Positions 24,175-33,222 are shown, numbered from the stretch's first letter. The stretch: DNA of 47,634 nucleotides from Sedimentisphaerales bacterium (GCA_016932095.1 JAFGDN010000070.1:1-47634), one strand, 5' to 3'. Program-made: numbers and translations. The notes: generated from the sequence alone by a model not told the origin.

Positions 24175-24359
24175 TTCACAGTCAGGACTTGTTTTTTGCC
24201 GGAGTTCTTTGCAAATCCAAACTGCCCATGTAGGGGAATCGCGGACCTCAACTCGGCGTTGAAACCATAAAAACAGAGAATGGAGGACAGAAGATGGAAA
24301 AGGGAGGGCAGAAGGCGGTCATCCGTCATTTGTCCTCCGTTGATTTTTTAGTCTTTCCT

Positions 24360-24797
24360 TTATGAACGCCAGCCCTGCGCTACCGCCGGATTTGCCGGTG
24401 TAAACTGAGGGGCATTTGTGCTGCCGGCGGCTGGAGAACCTGGAACCGACAAGTAATTGGCGTTGCCGAACGCTAAAATCGGGATAAAGATAAACGGCAA
24501 AAAGATTAGCCCAATTGCGAAGCCGGTGCCTTTGCCGAAATTTGTCGCGATACTGACGCACATCAGGATGGTCATAACAAGAGACCACACAATATTAACG
24601 ATTGGAACGAACAACAACACAATCCACCAGCCGGGCTTGTCGGCGATTTTAAGCATTACGTAAAGGTTGTAAATGGGTATTAATATTGCCCAGCCCGGCT
24701 GGCCGGCCTTTTTGAAAAGCGTCCAAAAAGCGCCAATCTCGACAATCAGCACCACCACCCAAAATATCTGATAAATGAACTTAATTGTGTCTTCCAT
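24360..24797 (-). CDS. DUF5684-type small membrane protein
   Basis: 145 aa with about four hydrophobic helices. The core motif FKKAGQPGWAILIPIYNLYVM followed by DKPGWW is typical of DUF5684 proteins, whose function is unknown. AAAGGG lies 8 bases before the ATG. The C-terminal 30 residues are a polar Pro/Ala/Asn-rich tail. It is divergent from the tetR operon, sharing a 250-bp region with the 13-bp array. A shorter relative may lie at 39090-39422. Confidence 0.85.
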   Translation of the reverse strand: MEDTIKFIYQIFWVVVLIVEIGAFWTLFKKAGQPGWAILIPIYNLYVMLKIADKPGWWIVLLFVPIVNIVWSLVMTILMCVSIATNFGKGTGFAIGLIFLPFIFIPILAFGNANYLSVPGSPAAGSTNAPQFTPANPAVAQGWRS

Positions 24798-24931
24798 CGT
24801 AAGGCCCTTTCAAAACTTGTTTTTTCTCTCTCGTTTTTTCAACCTTAGGACAGTATTATCGACTGCTTGAAGATGGTGATTAAGAGTAACTTTTCAATAT
24901 CGCTTGACTCTGTCCCGTAAACCGGATGTCC

Positions 24932-25035
24932 AAAACAACTGTTTTATACAACTGTTTAAAACAAATGTTTTATACTATTGTATGAAACAAGTGTTTCATA
25001 CAACTGTTTTATACAAGTGTTTGAGGCAAGCGTTT
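24932..25035 (+). repeat. Eight-unit 13-bp tandem array, candidate operator of the efflux operon
   Basis: Eight 13-bp units follow without gap: 24932 AAAACAACTGTTT, 24945 TATACAACTGTTT, 24958 AAAACAAATGTTT, 24971 TATACTATTGTAT, 24984 GAAACAAGTGTTT, 24997 CATACAACTGTTT, 25010 TATACAAGTGTTT, 25023 GAGGCAAGCGTTT. Each has a two-fold-symmetric core ACA-NN-TGT; the unit 5 core extends to TATGAAACA/TGTTTCATA. The array stops one base-step before the AAGGAG of the tetR gene, so it lies in the 5' leader or over the promoter. Sites of this type are TetR-family operators in other organisms, which makes autoregulation the natural guess. The 13-bp period is seen directly; binding is inferred. Confidence 0.85.
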
Positions 25036-25047
25036 AAGGAGATAGAT

Positions 25048-25725
25048 ATGCCCGGTTTGGATACTGAAAACGCCCCTAATTTAACAAAAGAGGCCAAAGT
25101 AACGATGCAGCGGCTGCTGAATGCTGCCGAGGAACTATTTGCCCAAAAGGGCTTTGACGGAACCACAATTCGAGATATTACCACTAAAGCGAAGCGTAAT
25201 ACGGCTGCTATTAACTACTTTTTTGGCGACAAACAAGTCCTGTATGAGGAGCTATTTCGCAGGCGCCTTCGGGAAATGCGTGAAACCCGTCTAAAAAGCA
25301 TAAAAGCCGTGATGTCCGATAAAAACAAGCCCGATATTGAGAAACTGCTGAAATCGTATGCCGTGGCATTTCTCGAGCCATTCACCGATTCTGCCCGAAA
25401 CAAGATATTTATGCAGCTTTTCGCCCGTGAGCTTGTCGAGCAGCAACTGCCCAAGACAATGTTTATCGAGGAAATGGCGGCGCCGGTAATGAGCGCCCTC
25501 GAAGAGGCATTATCCGTTGTTTGCCCCACTCTCCAAAAGCAGGACTGCCAGATGTGCATTCATTCTCTAATCGGGCAGCTTATTCACATTGTGCATATAA
25601 ACGCAATGTTCGAGGGGATTCAAGCGAACTTCAGGACAAATTTCGACCTTGAGGAAGCCATCAACCATATAGTTAACTTCTCAGTCGCAGGTATCAGGGC
25701 TCTGGCAAAGGGAAATCAGAAATGA
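25048..25725 (+). CDS. TetR-family transcriptional regulator of the efflux operon
   Basis: 225 aa. ATG 25048 follows AAGGAG at 7 bases; an upstream frame to 24904 translates the 13-bp array and is discarded. Residues 20-65 hold the TetR DNA-binding domain (LLNAAEELFAQKGFDGTTIRDITTKAKRNTAAINYFFGDK, seen in pieces), with the recognition helix near 46-57. The C-terminal part is all-helical with a DUF1956/CecR-like layout (FARELVEQQLP, QLIHIVHINAMFEGI). It overlaps the TolC gene by four bases (ATGA), so both are translationally coupled. It most likely represses the operon and responds to a pump substrate. Confidence 0.93.
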   Translation: MPGLDTENAPNLTKEAKVTMQRLLNAAEELFAQKGFDGTTIRDITTKAKRNTAAINYFFGDKQVLYEELFRRRLREMRETRLKSIKAVMSDKNKPDIEKLLKSYAVAFLEPFTDSARNKIFMQLFARELVEQQLPKTMFIEEMAAPVMSALEEALSVVCPTLQKQDCQMCIHSLIGQLIHIVHINAMFEGIQANFRTNFDLEEAINHIVNFSVAGIRALAKGNQK

Positions 25726-27200
25726 AAATGAAGAAAGGAGCACAAGTCACAAATGCACAAGTGCACAAGTTACGAGCGCACAGGCAACTTACGCTCTTGC
25801 GCTGCTGTGCTCTTCTCTTACTGTCCGGCTGCGTCAGCAAAGAGCGGTATTTCGACGATGTTACTCTGTCGCGGGAATCGGCTTATGAACAGTGGGAAAA
25901 CCGCAAGCAGGCCGAAAAGCAAATTCAGTCGGTCATCACCGGACAACTCTCTCTCGATGACTGTATCAAGCTGACGCTAACAAACAACAAAGCGCTGTTG
26001 AAAACACTGGAAGAAAAGGAGGTCGCACGCGGCGCGGAAATCGGCTCATATTCGGCGATACTGCCGAGCGTTGACCTCATTGTAAATTATGAACGGCTTG
26101 ACAAGATACAGTCGTTTGGCCCGATTTCACTGGGGTCCCTTGACAATTACTCAGCGAATCTTCGTGTAACACAGCCATTGTTTGCGGGAGGGGCGATACC
26201 GGCCAGAATCAACGCCGCCCGGCTCGGCTTACTGCTGGCCGACCAAACCGTTTGTCGAGTCGTGCAGGACACGGTTTACTTCGCACAACTTGATTACTAT
26301 GCGGTCCTGCTGTATCAGCACCTCAATACCATAAGCGACGACGCCGTAAAATCATCGAAGGCGCACTTAGAGGACGTGAGGACCAAAAAGGAGGCGGGCG
26401 TCGCCGCCGATTTTGACGTTCTGCGAGCGGAGGTTGAGCTGTCGAATTTCACCGCCGACCTTATTCGCACCAGAAACGCCATAAACGTGGCGAAATCCAC
26501 CCTGATTAAAGTAATGGGCGTTTCTCAGGACAGCAATTTTATCTTGTCCGATGAACTTACATATTCCGTTTTTAATATCACGATGGAAGAGGCAGTGTCA
26601 AACGCCTACCGGAATCGACCGGATTTGTTTACAAGGGAGATTAACATCCGGCAGCAAAAAGAGCTTCTGGCAATAGCGCAAAGTCAATATTTTCCGGTTA
26701 TAAGCGCGTTTTATCAAAATACGTGGTCCAAACCGGACCCGCACAACAGGACGTTCATCGACTGGGGCGAGGCCTGGAGCACGGGTCTTACGGCTGCGTG
26801 GCCATTGTTTGACGGATTCGCCCGTGAGGGAAGCATTATCGAGCAAAAAGCCCGCGTGAAACAATCACAGATAGACCTCGTAGATACAGAAGAAACCGCC
26901 CTGTTCGAGCTTACGAGAGAAATCCTGAGTATTCAGGACGCCAATGAATTCGTCGAGAGCCAGAGGATGAACCTGACGAGGGCCGAGGAAGGTTTGCGTC
27001 TGGCGGAAGTGGGTTACCACGAGGGCATAAATACACAGGTCGAAATGCTTGACGCGCAGTCGGCGTTAACGGAAGCCAAGGCAAATTATTACCAGGCGAT
27101 TTACAATCACCTCAGGTCGAAACTCGACCTGCACCGGGCAATGGGCACACTAACGAGATTTGAGACGAAAACCGGCAATTATTCATCGAAGAACGAGTAA
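25722..27200 (+). CDS. TolC-family outer-membrane efflux lipoprotein
   Basis: 492 aa. The two outer-membrane efflux protein repeats (about 75-270 and 290-480) carry the expected coiled-coil heptads. A lipobox LLSGC at 33-37 marks C37 as the lipidated residue, with a basic n-region before it. The N-terminal coding part (25740-25795) is built of GCACAAGT words, like other word repeats in the window. The family forms a trimeric channel through the outer membrane. Overlap of 4 bp with tetR and 12-bp gap to the adaptor gene show a single operon. Confidence 0.93.
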   Translation: MKMKKGAQVTNAQVHKLRAHRQLTLLRCCALLLLSGCVSKERYFDDVTLSRESAYEQWENRKQAEKQIQSVITGQLSLDDCIKLTLTNNKALLKTLEEKEVARGAEIGSYSAILPSVDLIVNYERLDKIQSFGPISLGSLDNYSANLRVTQPLFAGGAIPARINAARLGLLLADQTVCRVVQDTVYFAQLDYYAVLLYQHLNTISDDAVKSSKAHLEDVRTKKEAGVAADFDVLRAEVELSNFTADLIRTRNAINVAKSTLIKVMGVSQDSNFILSDELTYSVFNITMEEAVSNAYRNRPDLFTREINIRQQKELLAIAQSQYFPVISAFYQNTWSKPDPHNRTFIDWGEAWSTGLTAAWPLFDGFAREGSIIEQKARVKQSQIDLVDTEETALFELTREILSIQDANEFVESQRMNLTRAEEGLRLAEVGYHEGINTQVEMLDAQSALTEAKANYYQAIYNHLRSKLDLHRAMGTLTRFETKTGNYSSKNE

Positions 27201-27212
27201 CGAGGCAACGAA

Positions 27213-28358
27213 ATGGAAATGACCAAGACAAAATTCTGGCTTGTAATTATCGCGGTACTGGCGCTGACGTTCTGGTTCGGCTACTTTCACAAAAAAGCCC
27301 CAAAACCACAGGAGAAAAAAATTGTGCCGGTCGAGGTAGAGACCGTAACCGCCGGTCCCATCGAGCAAACCATCGAGCTTACCGGCTGGATAAAGGCCAG
27401 CCAGGTGGTTGACGTTGCTTCCAAGGTCGCCGGCAGGGTCGAATCGCTGGAGGTCGTTGACGCAAACGGCAACAAGCAGTCCGTTGAGGAAGGGCTGATA
27501 GTCAAAAAAGGTCAGCTTCTTGCCGTAATTGACCACGACGTATATCTCGCCCAGTTAGCCGCCGCGAAGGCCGCTGTCGAGGCGAGCACCGTCGAATTGA
27601 ACGAGGCCGAGCGCGAGGAAAACCGGATGCTCGTTTTGTATAAGTCCGGCTCTGCAACAGAACAGGCCAAAGACAAGGCCGTCACCGCAGCCCAGCTTGC
27701 CGCTGCCGCTCTGAACGCCGCAAAAGCAAACCTTGAGCTTGCCCGTGTAAATCTGCAGGAGTCCGAAGTCAACTCGCCGATAGACGGTATCGTAATCGCA
27801 AAACACATCGACCCGGGCAATATGATAAATCCCGGAAACAAAATTGTTACGGTAGCAGACCTTACAACCGTTAAAGTCATCGCCGCGGTCGCAGAAAAAT
27901 ACGCCGGACAAATCGCCGTCGGCACCCCGGCTGGGCTAAGCGTTGACGCGTATCCCGACCGCGTCTTCAAGTCATCGGTGTATTCGGTGTATCCGGCGCT
28001 CGACGAGCAAACCCATACCATTCAAATCGAAATCCGCTTCGATAACGAGCAGAAGCTGTTAAAACCCGGTATGTTCGCCAAAGTTTTGCTCATTACCAAC
28101 AGTAAAGAAGATGTCGTCGTCATACCTAAAGACGTCATCCTTGGGGGCAAGATTGACAAGCCATACGTTTACGTCGTCGAAAACGCCAGTGAAGAGAAAA
28201 AGGCGCACAAGCGCATCGTCAAAATCGGCTTCGTTCAGGCCGACAAATGCGAAATCATCGAAGGCATCAAACCCGGCGAGACGCTGGTCGTCAACGGAAT
28301 GCAATACTTGGCCGACGGCATCGACGTCGAGGTCGTCAATATGAAGGATATCAAATGA
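27213..28358 (+). CDS. RND efflux periplasmic adaptor (MFP) subunit
   Basis: 381 aa, with GAGG 8 bases before the ATG. An N-terminal anchor helix lies at about 10-27. A lipoyl/barrel-sandwich half (IELTGWIKASQVVDVASKVAG) is followed by an alpha-helical hairpin (about 110-190), the second lipoyl half (VNSPIDGIVIAKHIDPGNMI) and beta-barrel and membrane-proximal domains (KMGF-type VVIPKDVILGG). The adaptor bridges the RND pump and TolC. It overlaps the RND gene by four bases (ATGA). Confidence 0.95.
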   Translation: MEMTKTKFWLVIIAVLALTFWFGYFHKKAPKPQEKKIVPVEVETVTAGPIEQTIELTGWIKASQVVDVASKVAGRVESLEVVDANGNKQSVEEGLIVKKGQLLAVIDHDVYLAQLAAAKAAVEASTVELNEAEREENRMLVLYKSGSATEQAKDKAVTAAQLAAAALNAAKANLELARVNLQESEVNSPIDGIVIAKHIDPGNMINPGNKIVTVADLTTVKVIAAVAEKYAGQIAVGTPAGLSVDAYPDRVFKSSVYSVYPALDEQTHTIQIEIRFDNEQKLLKPGMFAKVLLITNSKEDVVVIPKDVILGGKIDKPYVYVVENASEEKKAHKRIVKIGFVQADKCEIIEGIKPGETLVVNGMQYLADGIDVEVVNMKDIK

Positions 28359-31300
28359 AGCTTGCCGAGTGGTCGGTAAACAAACCTGTTACAACGCTGA
28401 TGATATATATCGCGATTGTCGTGCTGGGTCTTGTATCGATACCTCTTCTCGGGCTGGACTTTATGCCCGATATCGAAATTCCGGCCGTCAGCGTGCTTAC
28501 GTCATACGAGGGCGCAGGCCCCGAGGAAATCGAGACGCTGATAACCAAGCCAATCGAGGACGCGGTAAGCACCGTTTCCGGGGCCGACGAGGTAACCTCA
28601 CTGTCGAAAGAAGGCATCTCGGCCGTTACTCTTCAGTTCAAATGGGGGCAAAACATCGACGAGACCATAAACGACGTGCGCGACAAGGTCGGCCAGGCCG
28701 AGGCGCTTTTGCCCGACGACGCCGAAAAGCCCTTTATCGTAAAATTCGACCTTGCCATGTCGCCGATTCAAATCATCAGCATTACCGCCGAAGACACCTT
28801 CCCCCGCCTCGAACGTCTCGTCGAGGACCAGATTGTTGACCCGCTCAAGCGCATCAAGGGCGTCGCCGCCGCCACCGCGAGGGGCGGCCTGCAAAGGCAA
28901 ATCCGCGTTGACATCGACCACTCGCGTCTGGCCGCACTGGGCGTTTCGCTGGAACAGCTAAAAGCGATTCTCGCAACGCAAAATATCTCCACCCCCGGCG
29001 GCAACATCAAAACCGGCTACAAGGATTACCTGCTTCGCACGCCCGAAGAATTCTCGACCCCCGAAGAAGTCGCAAACGTAATCATCGCCCAGCGAAACGG
29101 CGTTCCCGTCCGGCTAAAAGACGTGGCGGAGGTCAGCGATTTCTTTAAGGAACAAACCTACGACGTCAGCGTGAACGGCCGAAAAGGTATGGCCGTATTC
29201 ATCCAGAAACAATCCGGCGAAAACACCGTCGAGGTCGCCACGCGAGTCGCCGCGGAGCTTGAGCAAATCAAAAAAAATCTCCCCCCGGACGTCATTGCAA
29301 AAATCGTCATCGACAACTCCGAATTTATTCTCGCTTCCGTCAAAAATCTTCGCGACAGCGTCCTGTGGGCGGTCCTTTTCGTGTTCCTGGTCCTGCTTTT
29401 CTTTCTGCGGGACCTGCGCTCGGCAATAATCGTCGCCGCCTCGATTCCGACCTCGCTGATTGTAACGTTTCTTTTGATGTGGCTGGCCGGCTACACTATC
29501 AACACCAATTCGCTCGCGTCGCTGGCGGTTGTTACCGGCATGGTTGTCGATAACGCCATTGTTATTGTCGATAACGTCTATCGCCATCGACAGAGAGGTC
29601 AGCGAGCAAAAGAGGCGGCGATTTACGGCTCAGCCGAGGTCGGCGTAGCGGTTATGGCGTCATCCCTTACAACAATCGCCATTTTCGCACCCATTATGTT
29701 CGTCGGCGGCATCACGGCCATAATCTTCGGCCAATTCGCCGCCGTCGTTACAATGGCTCTGGTCGTGTCTCTGTTTACAGCCCTTATGCTGGTCCCGATG
29801 CTCTGCTCCAAATTCCTGAAAATACAGGAAGAAAAGAAGCACCACCCCCTGCTCGAACGTTTCTACAAGTGGGGCGAGATTACGCTTGCGACCCTCGAAA
29901 ACAGATACGTCCGCTTAATCGAATGGGCGTTACGAAACCGAAAAACAGTCCTTGCCGCCTGTGGTATTTTGTTTGTCTGGGCAATCGGCCTGAGCGGCTT
30001 TTTAGGCACTGAGTTTTTCCCGGAAGAAGACCAGAACCGCATTATGATTTCCTACGAGCTGCCCATCGGCACAAGGGTCGAGCGCACCGGCGAGGTCGGC
30101 AGGCAGCTCGAAACTATCATCAACAACAACACTCCCGAAAAAAGAGACCTTTTTGTTCGATGGGGCGTATTCGGCGGCGTTCGAAACACCTTCGCGGCAC
30201 AGGATGAGTCCTACAAGGGTTTTGCGTTCATTCGCCTGGTCGATAAGGAAGACCGCGACGCATCGCCGCCCGAGATTATCCAACGGCTGCGCAAAATCGC
30301 GGGGAAACTCCCTGGAGCGACAGTTCGTTTCAGCTCAGAAGACCCCCTTATGTCCATTATGTTCGGCGGCGGCCGCGAGCTTGCCATCGAACTCTACGGC
30401 CACGATATGAAAGCGGGCCGGCAATACGCCGAGGCCGTAAAAAACGCCATCAGCGCCATCGAGGGCGTCAGCGATATTGAAATCAGCCGGGAAGAAGAAA
30501 ATCCCGAAGTCAAGGTCCTCGTTGACCGCGACAAGGCCTCCCGCCTCGGTCTCGACGTCCGCTCTGTCGGCAAAACCATCGAAACCCTCTTTGCCGGCGA
30601 CACCGCCACAAGATACCGCGAAGCGGGCGACGAATACGACGTCGAAGTCCGCCTGCGACCTGAAGACAGGACCAAACTCGAAGACCTCCGCGATGTCTAT
30701 ATTGACCTGCCCTCGGGCGCAAAGGTCCCTCTTGCCAACATCGCTGCAATCGAAACGGGCCTGGGCCCGACGAAAATCGAAAGAAAAGACCAGGCAAGAT
30801 ACATCACTGTATCGGCGGATGTTACGGGCCGCGACCTCGGCCACGTTGTCAAAGACGCAAAAAGCGCCCTGGCCAAAATCCCGCCTCCGGTGGGCTTCGG
30901 CTACAAATTCGGCGGCGCTGAAAAAGAAAAACAGGAGGCCTTCCGGCTGCTCATTATGGCCACGGCGCTCGGTATGGTCCTGGTTTATATGGTTATGGCC
31001 TCGCAGTTCGAGAGCTTCCGCGACCCGTTCATTATCTTCCTTTCAATTCCCTTCGGCATCATCGGCGTCATTATCGGCCTAGTGGCGACGGGACAGACAA
31101 TGAACGTCATCAGCTTTATTGCGCTGATTCTGCTGGTAGGCATAGTCGTCAATAACGGCATTGTCCTCATCAGCTACATCGGGATTCTCCGCAAACGAGG
31201 CCTGGACATATACACGGCGATAATTCAAGGCGGCAAAAGCCGGCTGCGTCCGGTCCTTTCAACCACCATCACCACGATGCTTGGTATGCTGCCCCTGGCT

Positions 31301-31477
31301 CTGTCTCGCGGCAGCGGTTCAGAGATATGGGTTCCATTCGCCATAACTTCCATCTCCGGCCTGATTTTCGGCACCGTAGTTACGCTGATTCTTATGCCCA
31401 CGCTTTACAGCATATTCGAGGGCTTCCACCCTAAACAGTTGGCTCCAAAAAGGAACTTCCCATTGCCGCAGGAGTAA
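28355..31477 (+). CDS. RND-family efflux transporter (AcrB/MexB/HAE1 type)
   Basis: 1040 aa, normal length. ATG 28355 overlaps the adaptor stop. Twelve transmembrane segments and two large periplasmic loops are evident. The N-terminus (WSVNKPVTTLMIYIAIVVLG) is typical. The proton-relay aspartates appear in GMVVDNAIVIVDNVYRHR in TM4. The second half has FGGAEKEKQEAF, FIALILLVGIVVNNGIVLI and RLRPVLSTTITTMLGMLPLA. It exports drugs or other amphiphiles with proton influx, together with the adaptor and TolC protein. Substrate cannot be told. Confidence 0.96.
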   Translation: MKLAEWSVNKPVTTLMIYIAIVVLGLVSIPLLGLDFMPDIEIPAVSVLTSYEGAGPEEIETLITKPIEDAVSTVSGADEVTSLSKEGISAVTLQFKWGQNIDETINDVRDKVGQAEALLPDDAEKPFIVKFDLAMSPIQIISITAEDTFPRLERLVEDQIVDPLKRIKGVAAATARGGLQRQIRVDIDHSRLAALGVSLEQLKAILATQNISTPGGNIKTGYKDYLLRTPEEFSTPEEVANVIIAQRNGVPVRLKDVAEVSDFFKEQTYDVSVNGRKGMAVFIQKQSGENTVEVATRVAAELEQIKKNLPPDVIAKIVIDNSEFILASVKNLRDSVLWAVLFVFLVLLFFLRDLRSAIIVAASIPTSLIVTFLLMWLAGYTINTNSLASLAVVTGMVVDNAIVIVDNVYRHRQRGQRAKEAAIYGSAEVGVAVMASSLTTIAIFAPIMFVGGITAIIFGQFAAVVTMALVVSLFTALMLVPMLCSKFLKIQEEKKHHPLLERFYKWGEITLATLENRYVRLIEWALRNRKTVLAACGILFVWAIGLSGFLGTEFFPEEDQNRIMISYELPIGTRVERTGEVGRQLETIINNNTPEKRDLFVRWGVFGGVRNTFAAQDESYKGFAFIRLVDKEDRDASPPEIIQRLRKIAGKLPGATVRFSSEDPLMSIMFGGGRELAIELYGHDMKAGRQYAEAVKNAISAIEGVSDIEISREEENPEVKVLVDRDKASRLGLDVRSVGKTIETLFAGDTATRYREAGDEYDVEVRLRPEDRTKLEDLRDVYIDLPSGAKVPLANIAAIETGLGPTKIERKDQARYITVSADVTGRDLGHVVKDAKSALAKIPPPVGFGYKFGGAEKEKQEAFRLLIMATALGMVLVYMVMASQFESFRDPFIIFLSIPFGIIGVIIGLVATGQTMNVISFIALILLVGIVVNNGIVLISYIGILRKRGLDIYTAIIQGGKSRLRPVLSTTITTMLGMLPLALSRGSGSEIWVPFAITSISGLIFGTVVTLILMPTLYSIFEGFHPKQLAPKRNFPLPQE

Positions 31478-31478
31478 T

Positions 31479-31769
31479 ATGAAAGCCGTTCTGATAGTTC
31501 ACAATATGGCCATAGACGAGGACATAAACGAGGCGATTGCTACCGCCGGCGTTGACTCCTATACTAAATTCCCCAATACCCTCGGTAAAGGCAAGCTCAG
31601 CGAGCCGCACCTCAACAGCGAGGTATGGCCCGAAACCAACTGCTGCACATTAGCCATTACCGACCCCGAAAAGGCCGCAGAACTTATGAAAATCATCGCT
31701 GATTTACGCTCCCGCCTCGGCGCCGAAGGCATCAAGGCATTTCTCTGGAACATTGAACAAATTACCTGA
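31479..31769 (+). CDS. PG0541/PII-like small protein linked to the RND pump
   Basis: 96 aa, starting one base after the RND stop codon. It fits the PII-like ferredoxin-fold small proteins (KAVLIVHNMAIDEDINEAI; CCTLAITDPEKAAELMKIIADLR) found as the last gene of many RND efflux operons in anaerobes, annotated as PG0541 transporter-associated. Its role is not established; a sensor of a small metabolite or of pump activity is an inference. It overlaps the lactonase gene by 17 bp. Confidence 0.8.
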   Translation: MKAVLIVHNMAIDEDINEAIATAGVDSYTKFPNTLGKGKLSEPHLNSEVWPETNCCTLAITDPEKAAELMKIIADLRSRLGAEGIKAFLWNIEQIT

Positions 31770-32532
31770 AAAAGCCGCTAAAAAACCGAATATCGAGGTC
31801 CTTGCCGATGCGGACGCGGTTGGCGGCAGGTGTCTTGAAATTTTTATCGCTTCTGCTGAAAAGGCCTTAAAAACCCAAACACGTTTCAATTTCGCAATCC
31901 CAGGCGGGCGGAGTCCTGAAAAATTCTTCAAATTGTTGGCCAAAGACCCAGCAGCAAAGGCGCTTGCCTGGAGTAAAATCCATATTTTCTGGGCTGACGA
32001 GCGATACGTCCCGCACGACTCGCCTTTGAGCAATTACCGGCTCGCAGCAGACACGTTCCTTTGTAAAATCCCAATACCCGAAAAAAATATTCATCCGGTT
32101 CCAACCGACCTTGCAGACATCAAAAAAGCCGCCCGCCAATACGAAAAAACGATTCGTTGCGTCTTTCACCTAAAGGCCAGCCAACTGCCGCGATTCGACC
32201 TCATTATTCTCGGCCTGGGCGGCGACGGCCACATCGCCTCGCTTTTGCCATATTCCGATGCCCTATTAAACACCTCCAAAATCGCCTGCCCCGTTTATAT
32301 CAACGACCAGAAACCGCCCGACCCGCCAGTCAATAGAATCACACTCACCCGGCCCGCCCTATGCTCTGCTTCACGGCTGATTATCATCGTAACAGGCAAG
32401 GAGAAAGCCCAAATCTTAAAAGATGTTGTTAATTTTCCCTCTGAAGAGCTTCGTTACCCCGTCCATTATCTCTGGCAAGCCCTCAAGAAAATCTCCTGGC
32501 TGGTTGATACCAAAGCCGGCAAGCTCCTCTAA
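31753..32532 (+). CDS. pgl: 6-phosphogluconolactonase
   Basis: 259 aa from a TTG start at 31753 inside the preceding gene, with TGGAA upstream. It hydrolyses 6-phosphogluconolactone in the oxidative pentose phosphate pathway (cytoplasm). Motifs: FAIPGGRSPEKFF near 37-49, the catalytic-site IHIFWADERYVP, and LIILGLGGDGHIASLLP. DevB/SOL-type. The TTG start is my choice because no later ATG keeps the N-terminal strand. Placing it at the end of an efflux operon is unusual; no zwf or gnd is nearby. Confidence 0.9.
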   Translation: MNKLPEKAAKKPNIEVLADADAVGGRCLEIFIASAEKALKTQTRFNFAIPGGRSPEKFFKLLAKDPAAKALAWSKIHIFWADERYVPHDSPLSNYRLAADTFLCKIPIPEKNIHPVPTDLADIKKAARQYEKTIRCVFHLKASQLPRFDLIILGLGGDGHIASLLPYSDALLNTSKIACPVYINDQKPPDPPVNRITLTRPALCSASRLIIIVTGKEKAQILKDVVNFPSEELRYPVHYLWQALKKISWLVDTKAGKLL

Positions 32533-32540
32533 ATCCCCTG

Positions 32541-32720
32541 TAATACCAATTGCGTTAAATATATGCGCCTTTGAAAGGGCGAGTTGTCATTTCGAGGCCT
32601 TTGAAAAAGGCCGTGGCAATCTGAAAAGCCAGATTGCTTCGATTCCGCTACACCAGCCAAGGCGGCGGACAGGTCGTTCGCAACTACGCCAAGCGCACTT
32701 TCTAATTTCAATTGGTATTA
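32541..32720. mobile_element. 180-bp MITE-like element
   Basis: Perfect 12-bp terminal inverted repeats TAATACCAATTG (32541-32552) and CAATTGGTATTA (32709-32720) enclose 156 bp with no ORF. Inside, GCGCCTTTGAAAGGGC and GGCCTTTGAAAAAGGCC palindromes and a GGCAATCT/AGATTGC hairpin with GTCATTTCGAGG form the type of hairpin seen in REP-like repeats. The end sequence TAATACCAATTG suggests a TA target site. No transposase is in the window, so it would depend on another element for movement. Confidence 0.65.
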
Positions 32721-32895
32721 GACCCCGGATGTTTTTTAGTCAACAGTCCTATAAAATCAATCCCGAAAGTGAAATACTCTAAAAGGAAAAAATATTTTTT
32801 CAATTCACTCAAATTGCCCATTTTTGCTAAACTTCCCAGATTAACGCTGCCGATAAATTCTTCTGTAATATGTGCTCAATTTTGGAGATAAAAGA

Positions 32896-33222
32896 ATGGA
32901 GACGATGGTAGAGCAACGGAAAAGTTTACGCACTGAAGTGGCCTGGCCCGTCAGCGTCTGGCTTCCCGAAGCGAACCGGTTTATCAACGGCCGAAGCGCT
33001 AACATCAGCAAGACAGGCGTCCTGCTTCGCCTTCCAGCCACTACGCCATTGAACGCCGGCAATATAGTCGAGCTTAATTTCCCACGGACGATGACGCTGG
33101 CAAAGAAAAAAGGCGGCTTCGCTCGCATTAAAAGCGGTAAAGTCGTCCGAGTTGACCGCGGAGGCCTGCTTGATGACGCCTCAATATCCGTCGGCGTCGC
33201 ATTCGAGGAAATCGAATATTAA
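32896..33222 (+). CDS. PilZ-domain protein (c-di-GMP binding)
   Basis: 108 aa from ATG 32896, with GGAG 8 bases upstream. Both PilZ binding motifs are present: RKSLR (R8-x3-R12) and NISKTG (N36-x-S38-x-x-G41). The remaining beta strands (IVELNFPRTM; GVAFEEIEY) fit the small domain. As a stand-alone PilZ protein it is probably an effector relaying c-di-GMP level, in the cytoplasm. No cyclase or phosphodiesterase is nearby. A terminator follows at 33288-33330. Confidence 0.88.
   Translation: METMVEQRKSLRTEVAWPVSVWLPEANRFINGRSANISKTGVLLRLPATTPLNAGNIVELNFPRTMTLAKKKGGFARIKSGKVVRVDRGGLLDDASISVGVAFEEIEY

Noticed and set aside
24932-25035. CRISPR-like array
   Set aside because: Units are 13 bp with no spacers, and there are no cas genes.
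24904-25047. N-terminal extension of the TetR protein
   Set aside because: It would translate the 13-bp array; a strong ribosome-binding site lies directly before ATG 25048, where TetR homology begins.
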